From Paenibacillus sp. H1-7 (lineage in GTDB: Bacteria > Bacillota > Bacilli > Paenibacillales > NBRC-103111): a DNA stretch of 64,000 bases. Positions within the stretch are counted from its first letter, which is position 1. Each line of letters begins with the position of its first letter. Where the stretch lies: NCBI RefSeq assembly GCF_022354825.1, contig NZ_CP031168.1:2357501-2421500 (forward strand), read 5' to 3'. A program made the translations under genes and the position numbers. This document shows, in pieces, positions 53,174 to 62,829 of this stretch. The notes under the pieces were generated by a model. That model worked only from the letters and a program-made list of their open reading frames with translations, did not search any database and was not told the DNA's origin.

Positions 53174-54070
53174 GTGAAAACAGTGACATTCAGAAGATGG
53201 CTGGATAATTTATATCTTTTTAGCCATAAAGAGACGTACACAGCATCCGTTGAACATTTTCATGCTCATGACGGTTTAGAAATATTGTACATACACGAAG
53301 GCGACGGAAAGTATATAATCAATGACCGAATACACCAGGTTCGTCCGCATACGCTAATCGTAATCAAGCCTTTTCAGATGCATTATATTCACATGAATGT
53401 GCCGCCGGATTATACCCGTACGGTGTTTAAAGTGAAAGCTTCGCTTATTGAGCAGTATGCTTCGATATTTCCCGTGCTTTCTTCATTCTTGTCGCAAATT
53501 GTAGAAAATAAAATGAGCCGGCAGTTATTTTATTTGAACGACGAGCAGGCTGCGCATCTAGAGTATGGATTCAAGGATTTGCATGAGAGTTTATCTAGCG
53601 GTCTGGAGATAATGAATCGGGAATCCGTTATCCTGTTTTTCTATCATTTTTTTTCGTACTTTCAAAGAATGATATACACGGAGGAAGTATTGACTAGTGA
53701 TCCGATTTCGCTAGGCTCGACTCAAGCTCAGCATATTAACAACATATTGAAATGGATTAACCATCATTACAAAAGCCCGTTTAAAATTGAAGATATAGCT
53801 CAAGAATTGCACTTCTCGCCAAATTATTTGTCCGCGCTATTTAAAGAGCAGCTTGGCAAGACGATCACCGAGTATACCATGGATAAACGTTTGGAAGAAG
53901 CCAAATCGATGCTTTATAAACAAGACGTTTCGATCAGACAGATCAGTGCGGAGACAGGGTTTCGTTCGCCTTCGTACTTTATTAGTATGTTCAAAAAAAA
54001 ATATGGCGTGACCCCTCATCAATACGCTGCAAGCATAAAAAAGCTTATTAGTCAGTTAACGAATGAATGA
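53174..54070 (+). CDS. AraC-family regulator with N-terminal cupin sensor
   Basis: A 298-residue cytosolic protein starting at GTG after GGAGGCG. The cupin domain (FHAHDGLEILYIHEGDGKYI, about 28-100) binds a small molecule, and the C-terminal AraC double helix-turn-helix (about 195-290) ends KKYGVTPHQYAASI. It is followed by a binding-protein gene with a cre site and a large glycosidase gene, so it probably activates this locus when the sugar is present. Confidence 0.93.
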   Translation: MKTVTFRRWLDNLYLFSHKETYTASVEHFHAHDGLEILYIHEGDGKYIINDRIHQVRPHTLIVIKPFQMHYIHMNVPPDYTRTVFKVKASLIEQYASIFPVLSSFLSQIVENKMSRQLFYLNDEQAAHLEYGFKDLHESLSSGLEIMNRESVILFFYHFFSYFQRMIYTEEVLTSDPISLGSTQAQHINNILKWINHHYKSPFKIEDIAQELHFSPNYLSALFKEQLGKTITEYTMDKRLEEAKSMLYKQDVSIRQISAETGFRSPSYFISMFKKKYGVTPHQYAASIKKLISQLTNE

Positions 54071-54090
54071 ATGTTTAGGATAGCACAAAC

Positions 54091-54104
54091 TGTAAGCGCT
54101 AACA
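54091..54104 (+). promoter_or_regulatory. Catabolite-responsive element (cre)
   Basis: TGTAAGCGCTAACA matches the CcpA consensus TGWNANCGNTNWCA at all positions. It is 103 bases before the binding-protein start, so CcpA should repress this locus when preferred sugars are available. Confidence 0.8.
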
Positions 54105-54206
54105 CTCTTGCAATAGAATTTTGATACTTTTCAATAGGATTATCGTACGGGGCTTAGTATATGATCGGATTGAGCACCACATAGATAATCAAGGGGAGGG
54201 TTTCAA

Positions 54207-55538
54207 ATGAAAAGAAGTCATTTATTATTAGCGGTTCCACTTGTCACTCTTATCTTTTTCTCTGCCTGCAGCCAGGGTGGAACTACGGCAACAAGTGATT
54301 CCGGGAAAAATGAAGCTGAAGCAGTAGTCAAAAGTAATGCCCCGATTAAACTTTTATTTTACACCGCTCAAAATTCGAACTATGCCCAAGAAGAAAATTT
54401 TCAAAGAGAAATAGGAAAATATATTACGGAAAAATTCCCGAATATCACAGTGGAGCACATTCATAAGGCTAAAGGGGCCGACTATCCGGAATTGATTGTG
54501 GCAGGAACGGTTCCCGATATCGTTCTTGAGAGCAGTACGAACGTGAACTCGCGAATTATGGCCAATGGTTTGCATTACGATATAGGCGAGCTTATTAAAA
54601 AGCACAACTTCGATTTGAACCGGATCGATCCTGTGCTGCTCCAAGTGATACGAAATTGGGGAGACGGGAAGCTGTACGGACTTCCTTTTATGGGAAGCAA
54701 TCTTATTTTGTTTTACAACAAAGATATTTTTGATAAATTCGGCGTAGCTTATCCGAAGGACGGTATTACGTGGGATGAAATATACGATATTGCCCAAAAA
54801 ATATCCCGTACAGACAATGGCGCCAACTATGTAGGGCTTCGCTATAACAGCCCGCTCGTATTTAAGTATAATCAACGGTCGTTAGGCTTCATGGACGCCA
54901 AAACCGATAAGGCGGCAGTCAATACGGAAGCATGGCAGCAGCTGTTTGCGAATTTCAAAAGAATATACGACATTCCGGCGAACGCTCCTTCTATAGCCGG
55001 TTCTTTTGGAGGCGGCACATCAGCTATGAATATGGATGTTACTGAAAAATTAATTACGATGTATCAATCCAATCCTAACTTAAACTGGGATGTTGTTGCT
55101 GCTCCGGCTTTCAAAGACGCTCCAAAGGTCGGATTTCAACCGAATTTTTATTCGATGTATATTACGGAACAATCGAAAAATAAAGATGCGGCGTTCGAGG
55201 TTATCGCTCACTTGCTGTCGGATGAGGTGCAAACGAAATTATCCAAGCAAGCTTTAGTTACTCCACTTGTTAACAAAAACATTCAATCCGTGTTCGGACA
55301 AGACATCGAGTGGCTGAAGGGGAGAAATACACAGGCGGTTTTCTATAATAAGTATGCGCCTCCGGCACCGATTCGGGAAAAAGGAACGACTTTTGTCGAT
55401 GTATCCGGCATACCGGGGAACACCTTTGATGCGATGCTGAAAAATGGCACGGATATCAACTCGGCGCTGAGACAGGCCGAGGAGTCGATTGAAAAGTCGA
55501 TTGCAGATGTGAAAGCACAAGAAGCAGCGAAGAAATAA
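54207..55538 (+). CDS. Extracellular sugar-binding lipoprotein without adjacent permeases
   Basis: A 443-residue lipoprotein: signal peptide with lipobox FFSAC (Cys near 21), then a family 1 sugar-binding fold (about 45-420). GGGGAGGG precedes the ATG. The cre site and AraC gene upstream and the glycosidase gene downstream mark a sugar-use locus. No permease genes follow; they must lie elsewhere, or the protein may feed an existing importer. Confidence 0.92.
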   Translation: MKRSHLLLAVPLVTLIFFSACSQGGTTATSDSGKNEAEAVVKSNAPIKLLFYTAQNSNYAQEENFQREIGKYITEKFPNITVEHIHKAKGADYPELIVAGTVPDIVLESSTNVNSRIMANGLHYDIGELIKKHNFDLNRIDPVLLQVIRNWGDGKLYGLPFMGSNLILFYNKDIFDKFGVAYPKDGITWDEIYDIAQKISRTDNGANYVGLRYNSPLVFKYNQRSLGFMDAKTDKAAVNTEAWQQLFANFKRIYDIPANAPSIAGSFGGGTSAMNMDVTEKLITMYQSNPNLNWDVVAAPAFKDAPKVGFQPNFYSMYITEQSKNKDAAFEVIAHLLSDEVQTKLSKQALVTPLVNKNIQSVFGQDIEWLKGRNTQAVFYNKYAPPAPIREKGTTFVDVSGIPGNTFDAMLKNGTDINSALRQAEESIEKSIADVKAQEAAKK

Positions 55539-55681
55539 GATTCGCAGTTCGCCATGTTGGACGGGAGTCAAGAGTCAAGGGATCTTCTCGCGCGAGACTT
55601 CCCCGTTCAACTAGAATGAGGCCGGGATACCGGTAACGAGTTGATATGCCAGCCTAAATGAAAAAGAGAGGTGAAGCACGA

Positions 55682-58252
55682 GTGAAGAGCATAGGAGACG
55701 ACGTTCAAATCCCGCTCAGAGAAATGGCCAAACGTATTCAAATTAACAGATGCATACATCCCAGCTGCCCGCATCCGCAGGTGGCTTGGTCGCAAAACCC
55801 GCTGCATGCTTTAACTAGTCCGTCAATCAAGGCTAGTCTATGGGGACCTCCGGAGCAGATCACTCTCAGCATGATCAAATCCGATATTTTTGACCGCCGA
55901 ATGGCTAACCCGACTCCACTCACGATCCAGGAAATCCGCGAGGGCGCCTATTCTAAAGCAAATGAAGGTTTTTCAGATATCGAGCCCACCGGAAGCACAC
56001 GGCCAAAATACGGAACTCTTGATCCGAGAGGCGGACGAAGAGAACCGTATGCGGCATTCCGTGCCTATCCTTTTCCATGTCAAAAGCCCGTCGGACAGAT
56101 TATTGTAAAATGCGCGGACTTATCGGGCCTTCCCCAGCCTACAATGACGCAGCATTGTGACACGGGGATGGTGAGCAGCGCAATAGGGGGAGAAGGAACG
56201 TCGCTTCGTCTTGATTATCTTCTTTGTATGAAACGCAATATCATAGCGGTACGGACGGACTTTAAGGGATTATCCGTGCCGCTTTCGTTCCGGTTGTACC
56301 GCCATAAGGATCAAGGCCATCGCGTCTACATGAATGCGGAAGGAACCGAATTCAAGCCGCGACACGAACGTCAGGTCGTTTACCAGCCTAGAAACAGCGA
56401 TCAACCCGCCGAGTATTACAACTACGAAGCGGAAGCGGAATGGAATGGGCCTATTGCTCCGCCCGAGAACGGGGGAGAAGGGAGATTTTTCTGGATCAAG
56501 CAGTGTCTGCCCGCCGAAAAAACATTTCCGGATGGGTTTGAATATGTGATGATGGGTCTGGTTAGCGGTAAAGGGACGGCATCGATTCACGAAGAGTTCG
56601 GTCATAGCTTGGGGACTCAACCTTATGCGGCAGCCGGAGCGGAGCGCCATGAGAAGGATTACATGTATATCCGTGAGGCCCAGGGGGCAGCGGTTACCGC
56701 AACGCTTACGGCTCAGGCTGCCGGGAATGCAACACTCTATGTCGCCGTAGTTACCTCCAATGATGCCGCTGATATTTTGGCGGAAGCAAAGCGGCAGTTG
56801 TTAGCTGCGGAAGAAGACGGATTTGAAGCATTGTGTGCAGAGAATGCCGACTGGTACGGCGGATTATACGACAAAAGGGAAAACGGAAGAGTTTTTTATC
56901 CCGGAGAAGCTCATTACGAGGAAGAAATAACGAATCTGTTTTACAGCTGGTTTTGCAAGCATTCCGGAGGAGTACGTACCGACTCGAGACGCTTTGAAGC
57001 AAGCGCTTCCTACGCAACGGTTGAGACCGACGCCCAGCTGTGGCACGGGTTACCCTGTTATAACGAGCCTTTCTATACATCAATGGTAGTTCGGGGACGC
57101 GAAGATGCACTGGATATGTGGGGACATCTCGTAGAGAACTGGCTGCCGGCTGCCCGGATGAATGCAAACGAAGTGTATGGGCTGCCGGGAATGCTCCTGG
57201 TACATGGATATTTGCCGCCGGTGAAGCCGGACCGGTACGTACACTCCAACTCGTCGATGGAATTGTGCTTGGAAACTGGGGCGCAGGTACTGAAGGTGTT
57301 ATGGGACATTTGGGATTACGGGGTGGACGAAGCATTGTTAAGACGGACGCTTTATCCGGCTTTACGGGATTTGGCTGTCTTCTACGCTGCGTATATTGAA
57401 CGACAGGAAGACGGATTATTTCATATCGTTCCGGCAGTGGAAGCGGAATGCTGGGGCGTTCAGCCGAATTTCGAATATAACAAGGATACGATCAGTGCTA
57501 TATGCATGTTCCGCTGGACATTCCGGCGCGCTGCCGAATTAGCGGATTACCTTGGCATGGACCAGGACTTAAAACCCGGATGGCTGGAAGCAGCAGATAA
57601 TCTCCCGCCTTATCCGATGGTTGAAACGGAAGAGGGGCCAATCTTTGCAGGAGTTAGCGGCATCAGGCCAAGATGGCAAAAGGGCTGCCATCCTTGGTAC
57701 GTTGGCATCTATCCGACGACATTGGCGGACGAAATTCACCTGGACAGCTCCCGGCAAATGAAGGATATCATGCTGCGTACCGCGCGTCTTGTACCTGCAT
57801 CCAGTAACAAGCCTGTGTTTGTCCTGCTGGGTGAATGCAAGGATACGTTCCCTTCCACGAACGGCCATACAAAGCCAATCGAGAGCTATAAGCAGCTGTG
57901 CCTGGCGATCAACGACGACCCGGAAAGGGTGATCAACAGCCGCAGCGGGCGCATTCACTTGTTCTCGGCGGTACCGGACTGGGCAGAAATCTCCTTTAGC
58001 CGATTCCAGGCAAGGGGCGGTTTTCTGGTATCGGCGTCGAAAAATGCGGATGGTGTAGGGCTGGTAACCATAGAAGCACGCCGTACACTGCCGTGTTATG
58101 TGATGAACCCATGGCCGGGTCACCCGGTGCACATTGTAGAGAACACTTCCGGTCACTTGATAGATCATACCATTGACCGTTCGAATAACGAATGTGTAGT
58201 TTTTGATGCAGAGGCTGGAAAAGCTTATCAATTGTCCATGGCTCTACGGTAA
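55682..58252 (+). CDS. Large glycosidase-like protein, six-hairpin type
   Basis: An 856-residue protein without an evident signal peptide, probably cytosolic. The first third is beta-rich. The second part is an (alpha/alpha)6-type barrel (about 420-740): LWHGLPCYNEPFYTS, a possible acid/base region around RMNANEVYGLPGML, then WDIWDYGVDEALL and LRDLAVFYAAYIE. The pattern resembles GH95-like alpha-L-fucosidases and other six-hairpin glycosidases, but the family assignment is tentative. The GTG at 55682 has AGAGGTG upstream and is preferred to the ATG at 55658. It belongs with the binding protein at 54207. Confidence 0.55.
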   Translation: MKSIGDDVQIPLREMAKRIQINRCIHPSCPHPQVAWSQNPLHALTSPSIKASLWGPPEQITLSMIKSDIFDRRMANPTPLTIQEIREGAYSKANEGFSDIEPTGSTRPKYGTLDPRGGRREPYAAFRAYPFPCQKPVGQIIVKCADLSGLPQPTMTQHCDTGMVSSAIGGEGTSLRLDYLLCMKRNIIAVRTDFKGLSVPLSFRLYRHKDQGHRVYMNAEGTEFKPRHERQVVYQPRNSDQPAEYYNYEAEAEWNGPIAPPENGGEGRFFWIKQCLPAEKTFPDGFEYVMMGLVSGKGTASIHEEFGHSLGTQPYAAAGAERHEKDYMYIREAQGAAVTATLTAQAAGNATLYVAVVTSNDAADILAEAKRQLLAAEEDGFEALCAENADWYGGLYDKRENGRVFYPGEAHYEEEITNLFYSWFCKHSGGVRTDSRRFEASASYATVETDAQLWHGLPCYNEPFYTSMVVRGREDALDMWGHLVENWLPAARMNANEVYGLPGMLLVHGYLPPVKPDRYVHSNSSMELCLETGAQVLKVLWDIWDYGVDEALLRRTLYPALRDLAVFYAAYIERQEDGLFHIVPAVEAECWGVQPNFEYNKDTISAICMFRWTFRRAAELADYLGMDQDLKPGWLEAADNLPPYPMVETEEGPIFAGVSGIRPRWQKGCHPWYVGIYPTTLADEIHLDSSRQMKDIMLRTARLVPASSNKPVFVLLGECKDTFPSTNGHTKPIESYKQLCLAINDDPERVINSRSGRIHLFSAVPDWAEISFSRFQARGGFLVSASKNADGVGLVTIEARRTLPCYVMNPWPGHPVHIVENTSGHLIDHTIDRSNNECVVFDAEAGKAYQLSMALR

Positions 58253-58424
58253 AGTACACCTATGTATTGCCGCGAGGTTTTCTGTGTCCAATGTAGTGGT
58301 ATTGTGAAAGGAGCGTTATAAAGATAAACTAGACTATGTCGGTCAGACAATGCGTGATTTCGAATACGTCAGTAATCGACCGGTTCGCTTAGCGTCCGAG
58401 ACCCGGAAGGAGATGAGTAAACGA

Positions 58425-59579
58425 ATGAAACGATTACAAGAACGGTTAACTCCGCTGCTGAAGGAATGGGTGGTAAAAGGACCGCCCGGTTGTGCTTGTA
58501 CAATTGTCAAAAATGGCGAATTAGTGTATCAGGAATACTTTGGTTATGCAGATTTAGAACAACAGATAAAGATTCAATCGGATACCCTATACCGTATTTA
58601 TTCCATGACCAAAGTAGTTACTTGCGTAGCAGCGCTAATGCTGTATGAGAAGGGAATGTATCTTCTAAACGATCCGGTAGAGGAGTATTTGCCGGAATTT
58701 AAAAACCCTCAGGTCTTCCGATATAACGAATTTGGTGTAAGATCTGCATCTCCGGCATCAAGTCCTATTCGGATCAAGGATTTGTTCACCATGACTTCGG
58801 GGCTTACATACGGCGGTGACAGTACAGAAACCGAACGGTTAACTCGTATTCTTATGGAGGGTGCCGATAATACGAAGGACATTCGTACATTATCTAAAGC
58901 TCTAGCTGACATTCCTCTTGCGTTCGATCCCGGTACACACTGGAAGTATGGGACGAGTCATGATATTCTCGGTGCTTTGATAGAGGTGCTGTCCGGTGAA
59001 ACCTTCGGAGAATTTTTGAAGAAGGAAATCTTCGAGCCTCTGGGGATGACCGACACTTCATTCCGCATTACAGAAGATAAACGTGACAGACTGTGCAAAA
59101 TGTATGACCGTACAGCTGACGGCGAGTTGACTCCTAATAGCAAAAGGGACGATTCTTATCAGCCTGAAAGCAGATTTGAGAGCGGCGGCGGCGGTCTTCT
59201 GTCAACAATAGGTGATTACAGCAGATTTGCGCAGGCGCTTACAAGAGGCGGCGAGCTGGATGGAGTGAGGCTTCTTAGCCGGAAGACCGTTCAATTAATG
59301 GCAACCAATCATTTAGGGCCACAGCAACTGAAGGATTACAATTGGCCACAGCAGAAGAGCTATGGCTACGGTCTTGGGGTACGTGTCATGATGGATCCGG
59401 CGGATGGCGGTAACAATGGTTCGATTGGCGAGTTTGGCTGGGCAGGCTTAGCCGGATCCTGGGTGTTAATCGATCCGCAGGAACAGCTGTCTGTCGTGTA
59501 TATGCAGCAGCTGCTGCCAAGTCTAGAGCCATACATTCATCCGCGTTTGCGGTCTGTCATCTATGGAGCAATAGATTAA
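58425..59579 (+). CDS. Beta-lactamase-fold serine hydrolase
   Basis: A 384-residue protein of the class C beta-lactamase/PBP-like esterase family: S-x-x-K nucleophile in YRIYSMTKV, a Tyr motif near WKYGTSHD, and a Gly-rich third motif in the GWAGLAGSW region. It has no signal peptide, so it is probably a cytosolic esterase or amidase rather than a lactamase. The start is uncertain: the frame opens at 58350, AAGGAG at 58407 serves the ATG at 58425, and another ATG is at 58413. It follows the glycosidase gene by about 170 bases and may share its locus. Confidence 0.85.
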   Translation: MKRLQERLTPLLKEWVVKGPPGCACTIVKNGELVYQEYFGYADLEQQIKIQSDTLYRIYSMTKVVTCVAALMLYEKGMYLLNDPVEEYLPEFKNPQVFRYNEFGVRSASPASSPIRIKDLFTMTSGLTYGGDSTETERLTRILMEGADNTKDIRTLSKALADIPLAFDPGTHWKYGTSHDILGALIEVLSGETFGEFLKKEIFEPLGMTDTSFRITEDKRDRLCKMYDRTADGELTPNSKRDDSYQPESRFESGGGGLLSTIGDYSRFAQALTRGGELDGVRLLSRKTVQLMATNHLGPQQLKDYNWPQQKSYGYGLGVRVMMDPADGGNNGSIGEFGWAGLAGSWVLIDPQEQLSVVYMQQLLPSLEPYIHPRLRSVIYGAID

Positions 59580-59626
59580 CTGTGGTCACAAGCAGGGCTA
59601 TGAGTTCGTTGCATTAAAATCCAATC

Positions 59627-59676
59627 AAAGAAGCTTCTGAACCACGATTCATGTGGTACAAGAAGCTTCTTTTTTA
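59627..59676. terminator. Terminator after the serine hydrolase
   Basis: AAAGAAGCTTCT...ACCAC / GTGGT...GAAGCTTCTTTTTT, a long hairpin with a short internal mismatch and a T-run. Confidence 0.85.
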
Positions 59677-59802
59677 TTTCATCATGCGCAAAATCTATTG
59701 TAATCATAGAAATGATAATATTGATCAATAATTATTGAAGGCATACAATGAAGTTCATAAACAACCCCATTTCATCTAACTTAAAAAAAGGAGTGTCCAT
59801 TC

Positions 59803-60441
59803 ATGTCAAACTTAGTTGCAGGAATCCGAATACCGGACAGTACGCTGGCTAAATCAGCCGCAGAGCTGCTTCGGGAGCATGGAACCGATCTACTGTGGAA
59901 TCATTCCCACCGTGTCTATTTATTCGGTGCGCTGATGGGAACAAGAAACAATGTTAAGTATGATTTAGAGCTTCTATATATCAGCGCTTTGTTCCACGAC
60001 CTCGGGCTTACCAAGCACTACAGCAGTCCAGATAAACGGTTTGAGGTGGATGGAGCTAACGCGGCCCGTGATTTTTTACGAAGCCATGGAGTACCGGAAG
60101 AATCTGCCCGGCTCGTCTGGGATGCTATCGCCCTGCATACAACCATTGGCGTGGCTCAATATAAAGAGCCGGAAGTCGCTTTGATATACTCTGGCGTTGG
60201 CTATGACGTTATGGGTGAAAACTTTGATGTACTTACCGAAGAGGTGCGAAACCAGGTAACGTTGGCTTATCCGAGAGATGGATTTAAGAACAAAATCTTA
60301 CCTGCTTTTCTTGAGGGGTTTGCTCACAAACCGGAAACGACCTTTGGCAATATAAAGGCAGATGTGTGCGCTCGGTTGCTCCCGGGCTTCAAACGCACCG
60401 ATTTTTGCGATTGTGTACTTCATTCGCCGTGGCACGAATAA
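59803..60441 (+). CDS. HD-domain hydrolase, cyanamide-hydratase-like
   Basis: A 212-residue protein with an HD metal site: NHSHRVYLFG gives the first His, ALFHDLGLT the His-Asp pair, and later IALHTT and the Asp region the remaining ligands. The spacing and the NHSxRVYxFG start resemble cyanamide hydratase (urea hydro-lyase) family proteins. AAAAAGGAG precedes the ATG. A CynR-like LysR gene follows on the same strand. The real substrate may be another small nitrogen compound. Confidence 0.85.
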   Translation: MSNLVAGIRIPDSTLAKSAAELLREHGTDLLWNHSHRVYLFGALMGTRNNVKYDLELLYISALFHDLGLTKHYSSPDKRFEVDGANAARDFLRSHGVPEESARLVWDAIALHTTIGVAQYKEPEVALIYSGVGYDVMGENFDVLTEEVRNQVTLAYPRDGFKNKILPAFLEGFAHKPETTFGNIKADVCARLLPGFKRTDFCDCVLHSPWHE

Positions 60442-60481
60442 GTTATTTTGGCTATGTGCTTCTAAATTAATTGATTCTCTT

Positions 60482-60520
60482 AACAATCCCCCTGACACCG
60501 TGGCTGGGGATTGTTTTGTT
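60482..60520 (+). terminator. Terminator of the HD gene
   Basis: AACAATCCCC / GGGGATTGTT with a 14-base loop followed by TTGTTT, about 40 bases after the stop. Confidence 0.8.
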
Positions 60521-60581
60521 TATTTAAAATTATTTATAATGATAGCTAATATGGCACAGATACGTAATTCGGGGGTGCGGG

Positions 60582-61481
60582 ATGGAAATCAGACAATTGG
60601 AATATTTCATGGCAGTCTGCCAAGAGCTGCATTTTACGAGAGCATCCGAGAAGTTGGGAGTCACGCAGCCTACACTTAGCCACCAAATAAAAGCACTTGA
60701 GGACGAATTGGGTCTGCCTTTATTCGATCGGATCGGCAAGAAGACAGCCATTACTGAAGCGGGACTGATTTTGCTAAAACATTGTCATACCGTATTTCAC
60801 AGCCTTGAAAGCGTACGGGAGGAGATTCAGGAACTGCAAGAGATGAAGCGGGGGCGACTTTCCGTCGGGGTTTTGCCCGGCGAATTAAATTCGCTTGTTT
60901 GCCGGCTGCTGCCGGATTTTCATGAGGCCTATCCGGAAATTCAGGTTAGAATCTTCAGTGCGGACAATGTTGCGGAACGTTTGCTTAATAACGAGATAGA
61001 CATGGCGCTAACTATAACTCCTGTTCATGATGAACGTATCGTCTCCCAGCCGCTTTATAACGATAAGCTTTACTTCGCAGTCAATACCGGCCACCCCTTT
61101 GCAAAAGGACCCGAAGTAAGCTTAGAGGCTCTCAAGGATATCTCTCTTGTATTGTTTCCCAAAAACTATCAGTGCCGGCAGCAGATTGATGCTGTCTGCA
61201 GCCTAAGGGATATTCATTTACGGCCTGCTATCGAAACGGATTCCATTGAATCCATTATCAGCCTTCTAGAAGCAGGGACCGGGGGCTCTATCCTTTCTGA
61301 GACCCTAATTAAGCAGTGGAATAAACCTGGAATAAAAACGCTGAATATAGCGGAAACGCCCTTCACTCGACAAATCGGACTCATTTATCACAAAGAGAAA
61401 TACAGGGGGCAAGCGGTTCTAACATTCACCGAGCTTCTCCAGAAACTAGTAAGTCAGCTTGGACTCCGAATTATCAAATGA
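60582..61481 (+). CDS. LysR-family regulator, CynR-like
   Basis: A 299-residue LysR protein: MEIRQLEYFMAVCQELHFTR at the N-terminus, HTH ASEKLGVTQPTLSHQIKALE, and a substrate domain from about 90. CynR activates cyanate genes in E. coli; the present gene lies next to a cyanamide-hydratase-like gene, which makes a similar role plausible but unproven. A GGGGGTG ribosome site precedes the ATG. It is related to the two LysR genes at 41.4-43.2 kb. Confidence 0.9.
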   Translation: MEIRQLEYFMAVCQELHFTRASEKLGVTQPTLSHQIKALEDELGLPLFDRIGKKTAITEAGLILLKHCHTVFHSLESVREEIQELQEMKRGRLSVGVLPGELNSLVCRLLPDFHEAYPEIQVRIFSADNVAERLLNNEIDMALTITPVHDERIVSQPLYNDKLYFAVNTGHPFAKGPEVSLEALKDISLVLFPKNYQCRQQIDAVCSLRDIHLRPAIETDSIESIISLLEAGTGGSILSETLIKQWNKPGIKTLNIAETPFTRQIGLIYHKEKYRGQAVLTFTELLQKLVSQLGLRIIK

Positions 61482-61940
61482 CGAGAGTGGGTGAATGTCA
61501 TAAGCGAATTTGAACAAATATTCTGGTGACCGTACTGGTGACAGACTTCCCCTTACAGTATAGGAAATTTAAACTATACATATTTTTTACTGCTCACTAA
61601 CTAGGGGAATCGAGTTAGTTCAATTAGAGTGGAGAGTATATTATGAAATTTACTGAAATGGCCAGATAGAAGAATTCGTGAAAATACTTTTATTGTCGAG
61701 TTCAATCAGACTATCGTAGCGTATTTTTCGGTATGCTTCGTTGAACAAAGTGCTCACACTAGTGTTGATTGTGAACAGTGGATAAAGATTGGCGTTGGCG
61801 CGGGGTCGGTACTATAATATTCAAATTCATATTTAGGCACCTGGAAGAGCTAGCCCGACAAAACTCAAAGCCAGGGCCATGTATTATGAGAAAATACTGG
61901 CAAGCATTTTGCAGGCTTTAATATCTGACCGCTTGAGTGT
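61482..61940. other. Intergenic stretch without a recognised gene
   Basis: Short open pieces on both strands, none with a start, ribosome site and recognisable product. It may be a decayed region. No box repeat is clear. Confidence 0.5.
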
Positions 61941-61948
61941 GCAAATGC

Positions 61949-61983
61949 AAAAAGGGTGTACCGTCATCGATACACCCCTTTTT
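61949..61983 (-). terminator. Terminator of the small secreted-protein gene
   Basis: AAAAAGGGTGTA / TACACCCCTTTTT with a 10-base loop, 30 bases past the 3' end of the minus-strand gene; the A-run on this strand is a T-run for that transcript. Confidence 0.85.
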
Positions 61984-62012
61984 GACTCTATCGGAACTGA
62001 GATGAAGCAGGG

Positions 62013-62537
62013 TTAATCCCAATACTTCACGGAAGCGGATCCGCTGAAGCTTTCGTACACATAAAATTCAGCCTTCTTGTTATCGCCGTCAACATAGCTG
62101 CTGATTCCCCGATAAATCAATGTGTCCCCAGGGTACAATAAGTACTCATAACCGGTAACGACTTCGTCCGCATTGCTGCCCGGATCGTATTCCCGCAGCT
62201 GGTACCAGGCGCCGCCGCTCGGACCGCTTACAACTTGGAACTTAAAGTCGCCACCGCCGGAGTGAACGTAGTTGGTCGGGTTTTGCGAGGAAACAGTCGA
62301 GCGCTGACCGAGGTAATCCCACTCCCCCGCTCCCATCGGGGTGACGGCATCACCGTTGGCGCGAATAATCGTGACGTTGGCGGCGGCTCCAGCCGTTTTA
62401 CCCACTGCTCTGGATTCACCAGCGGATCCGTCTGCGAACGCCGTGGATATGGGAACCGCTACCGCAAGCGTCAGGACGGCCAGCACCATGCGCAACGATT
62501 TGGCCCTCGATTTGTTCCGATTGTTCACATTCATCAT
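62013..62537 (-). CDS. Small secreted protein of unknown function
   Basis: A 174-residue exported protein: signal peptide (SLRMVLAVLTLAVAVPISTA, cut near AFADG), then a Gly/Ser-rich, beta-rich mature part (GAGEWDYLGQRSTVSSQNPT, YEYLLYPGDTLIYRGI) without Cys. I recognise no family. GGAGGATGA lies before the start on the minus strand. It is a single gene with its own terminator. It could be a cell-surface or spore-coat-type protein. Confidence 0.8.
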   Translation of the reverse strand: MMNVNNRNKSRAKSLRMVLAVLTLAVAVPISTAFADGSAGESRAVGKTAGAAANVTIIRANGDAVTPMGAGEWDYLGQRSTVSSQNPTNYVHSGGGDFKFQVVSGPSGGAWYQLREYDPGSNADEVVTGYEYLLYPGDTLIYRGISSYVDGDNKKAEFYVYESFSGSASVKYWD

Positions 62538-62829
62538 CCTCCCAATCGTTTCTTTTTACATGAAGCCAGACACGTGGTAGTTACAATTTATTACACAGTT
62601 TCAGTTACTTCGAATCATCTGAGACCATCATAGATATAGCATAGTAAGGGATGAAGCCCAGAGAAACAGTAATTGCAAATGACATAAGTGCTTCGATAAG
62701 CTTTGTGATTATCTGGAAGTAACTTTATTGCACAGGATAAATGGAAGGGTTTTCACAATTACATATCGAATTTACACTCTGATGGGCGATATTTTTTTAA
62801 CCCTGAAATGTAGAAGGAGGATCGTGCGA

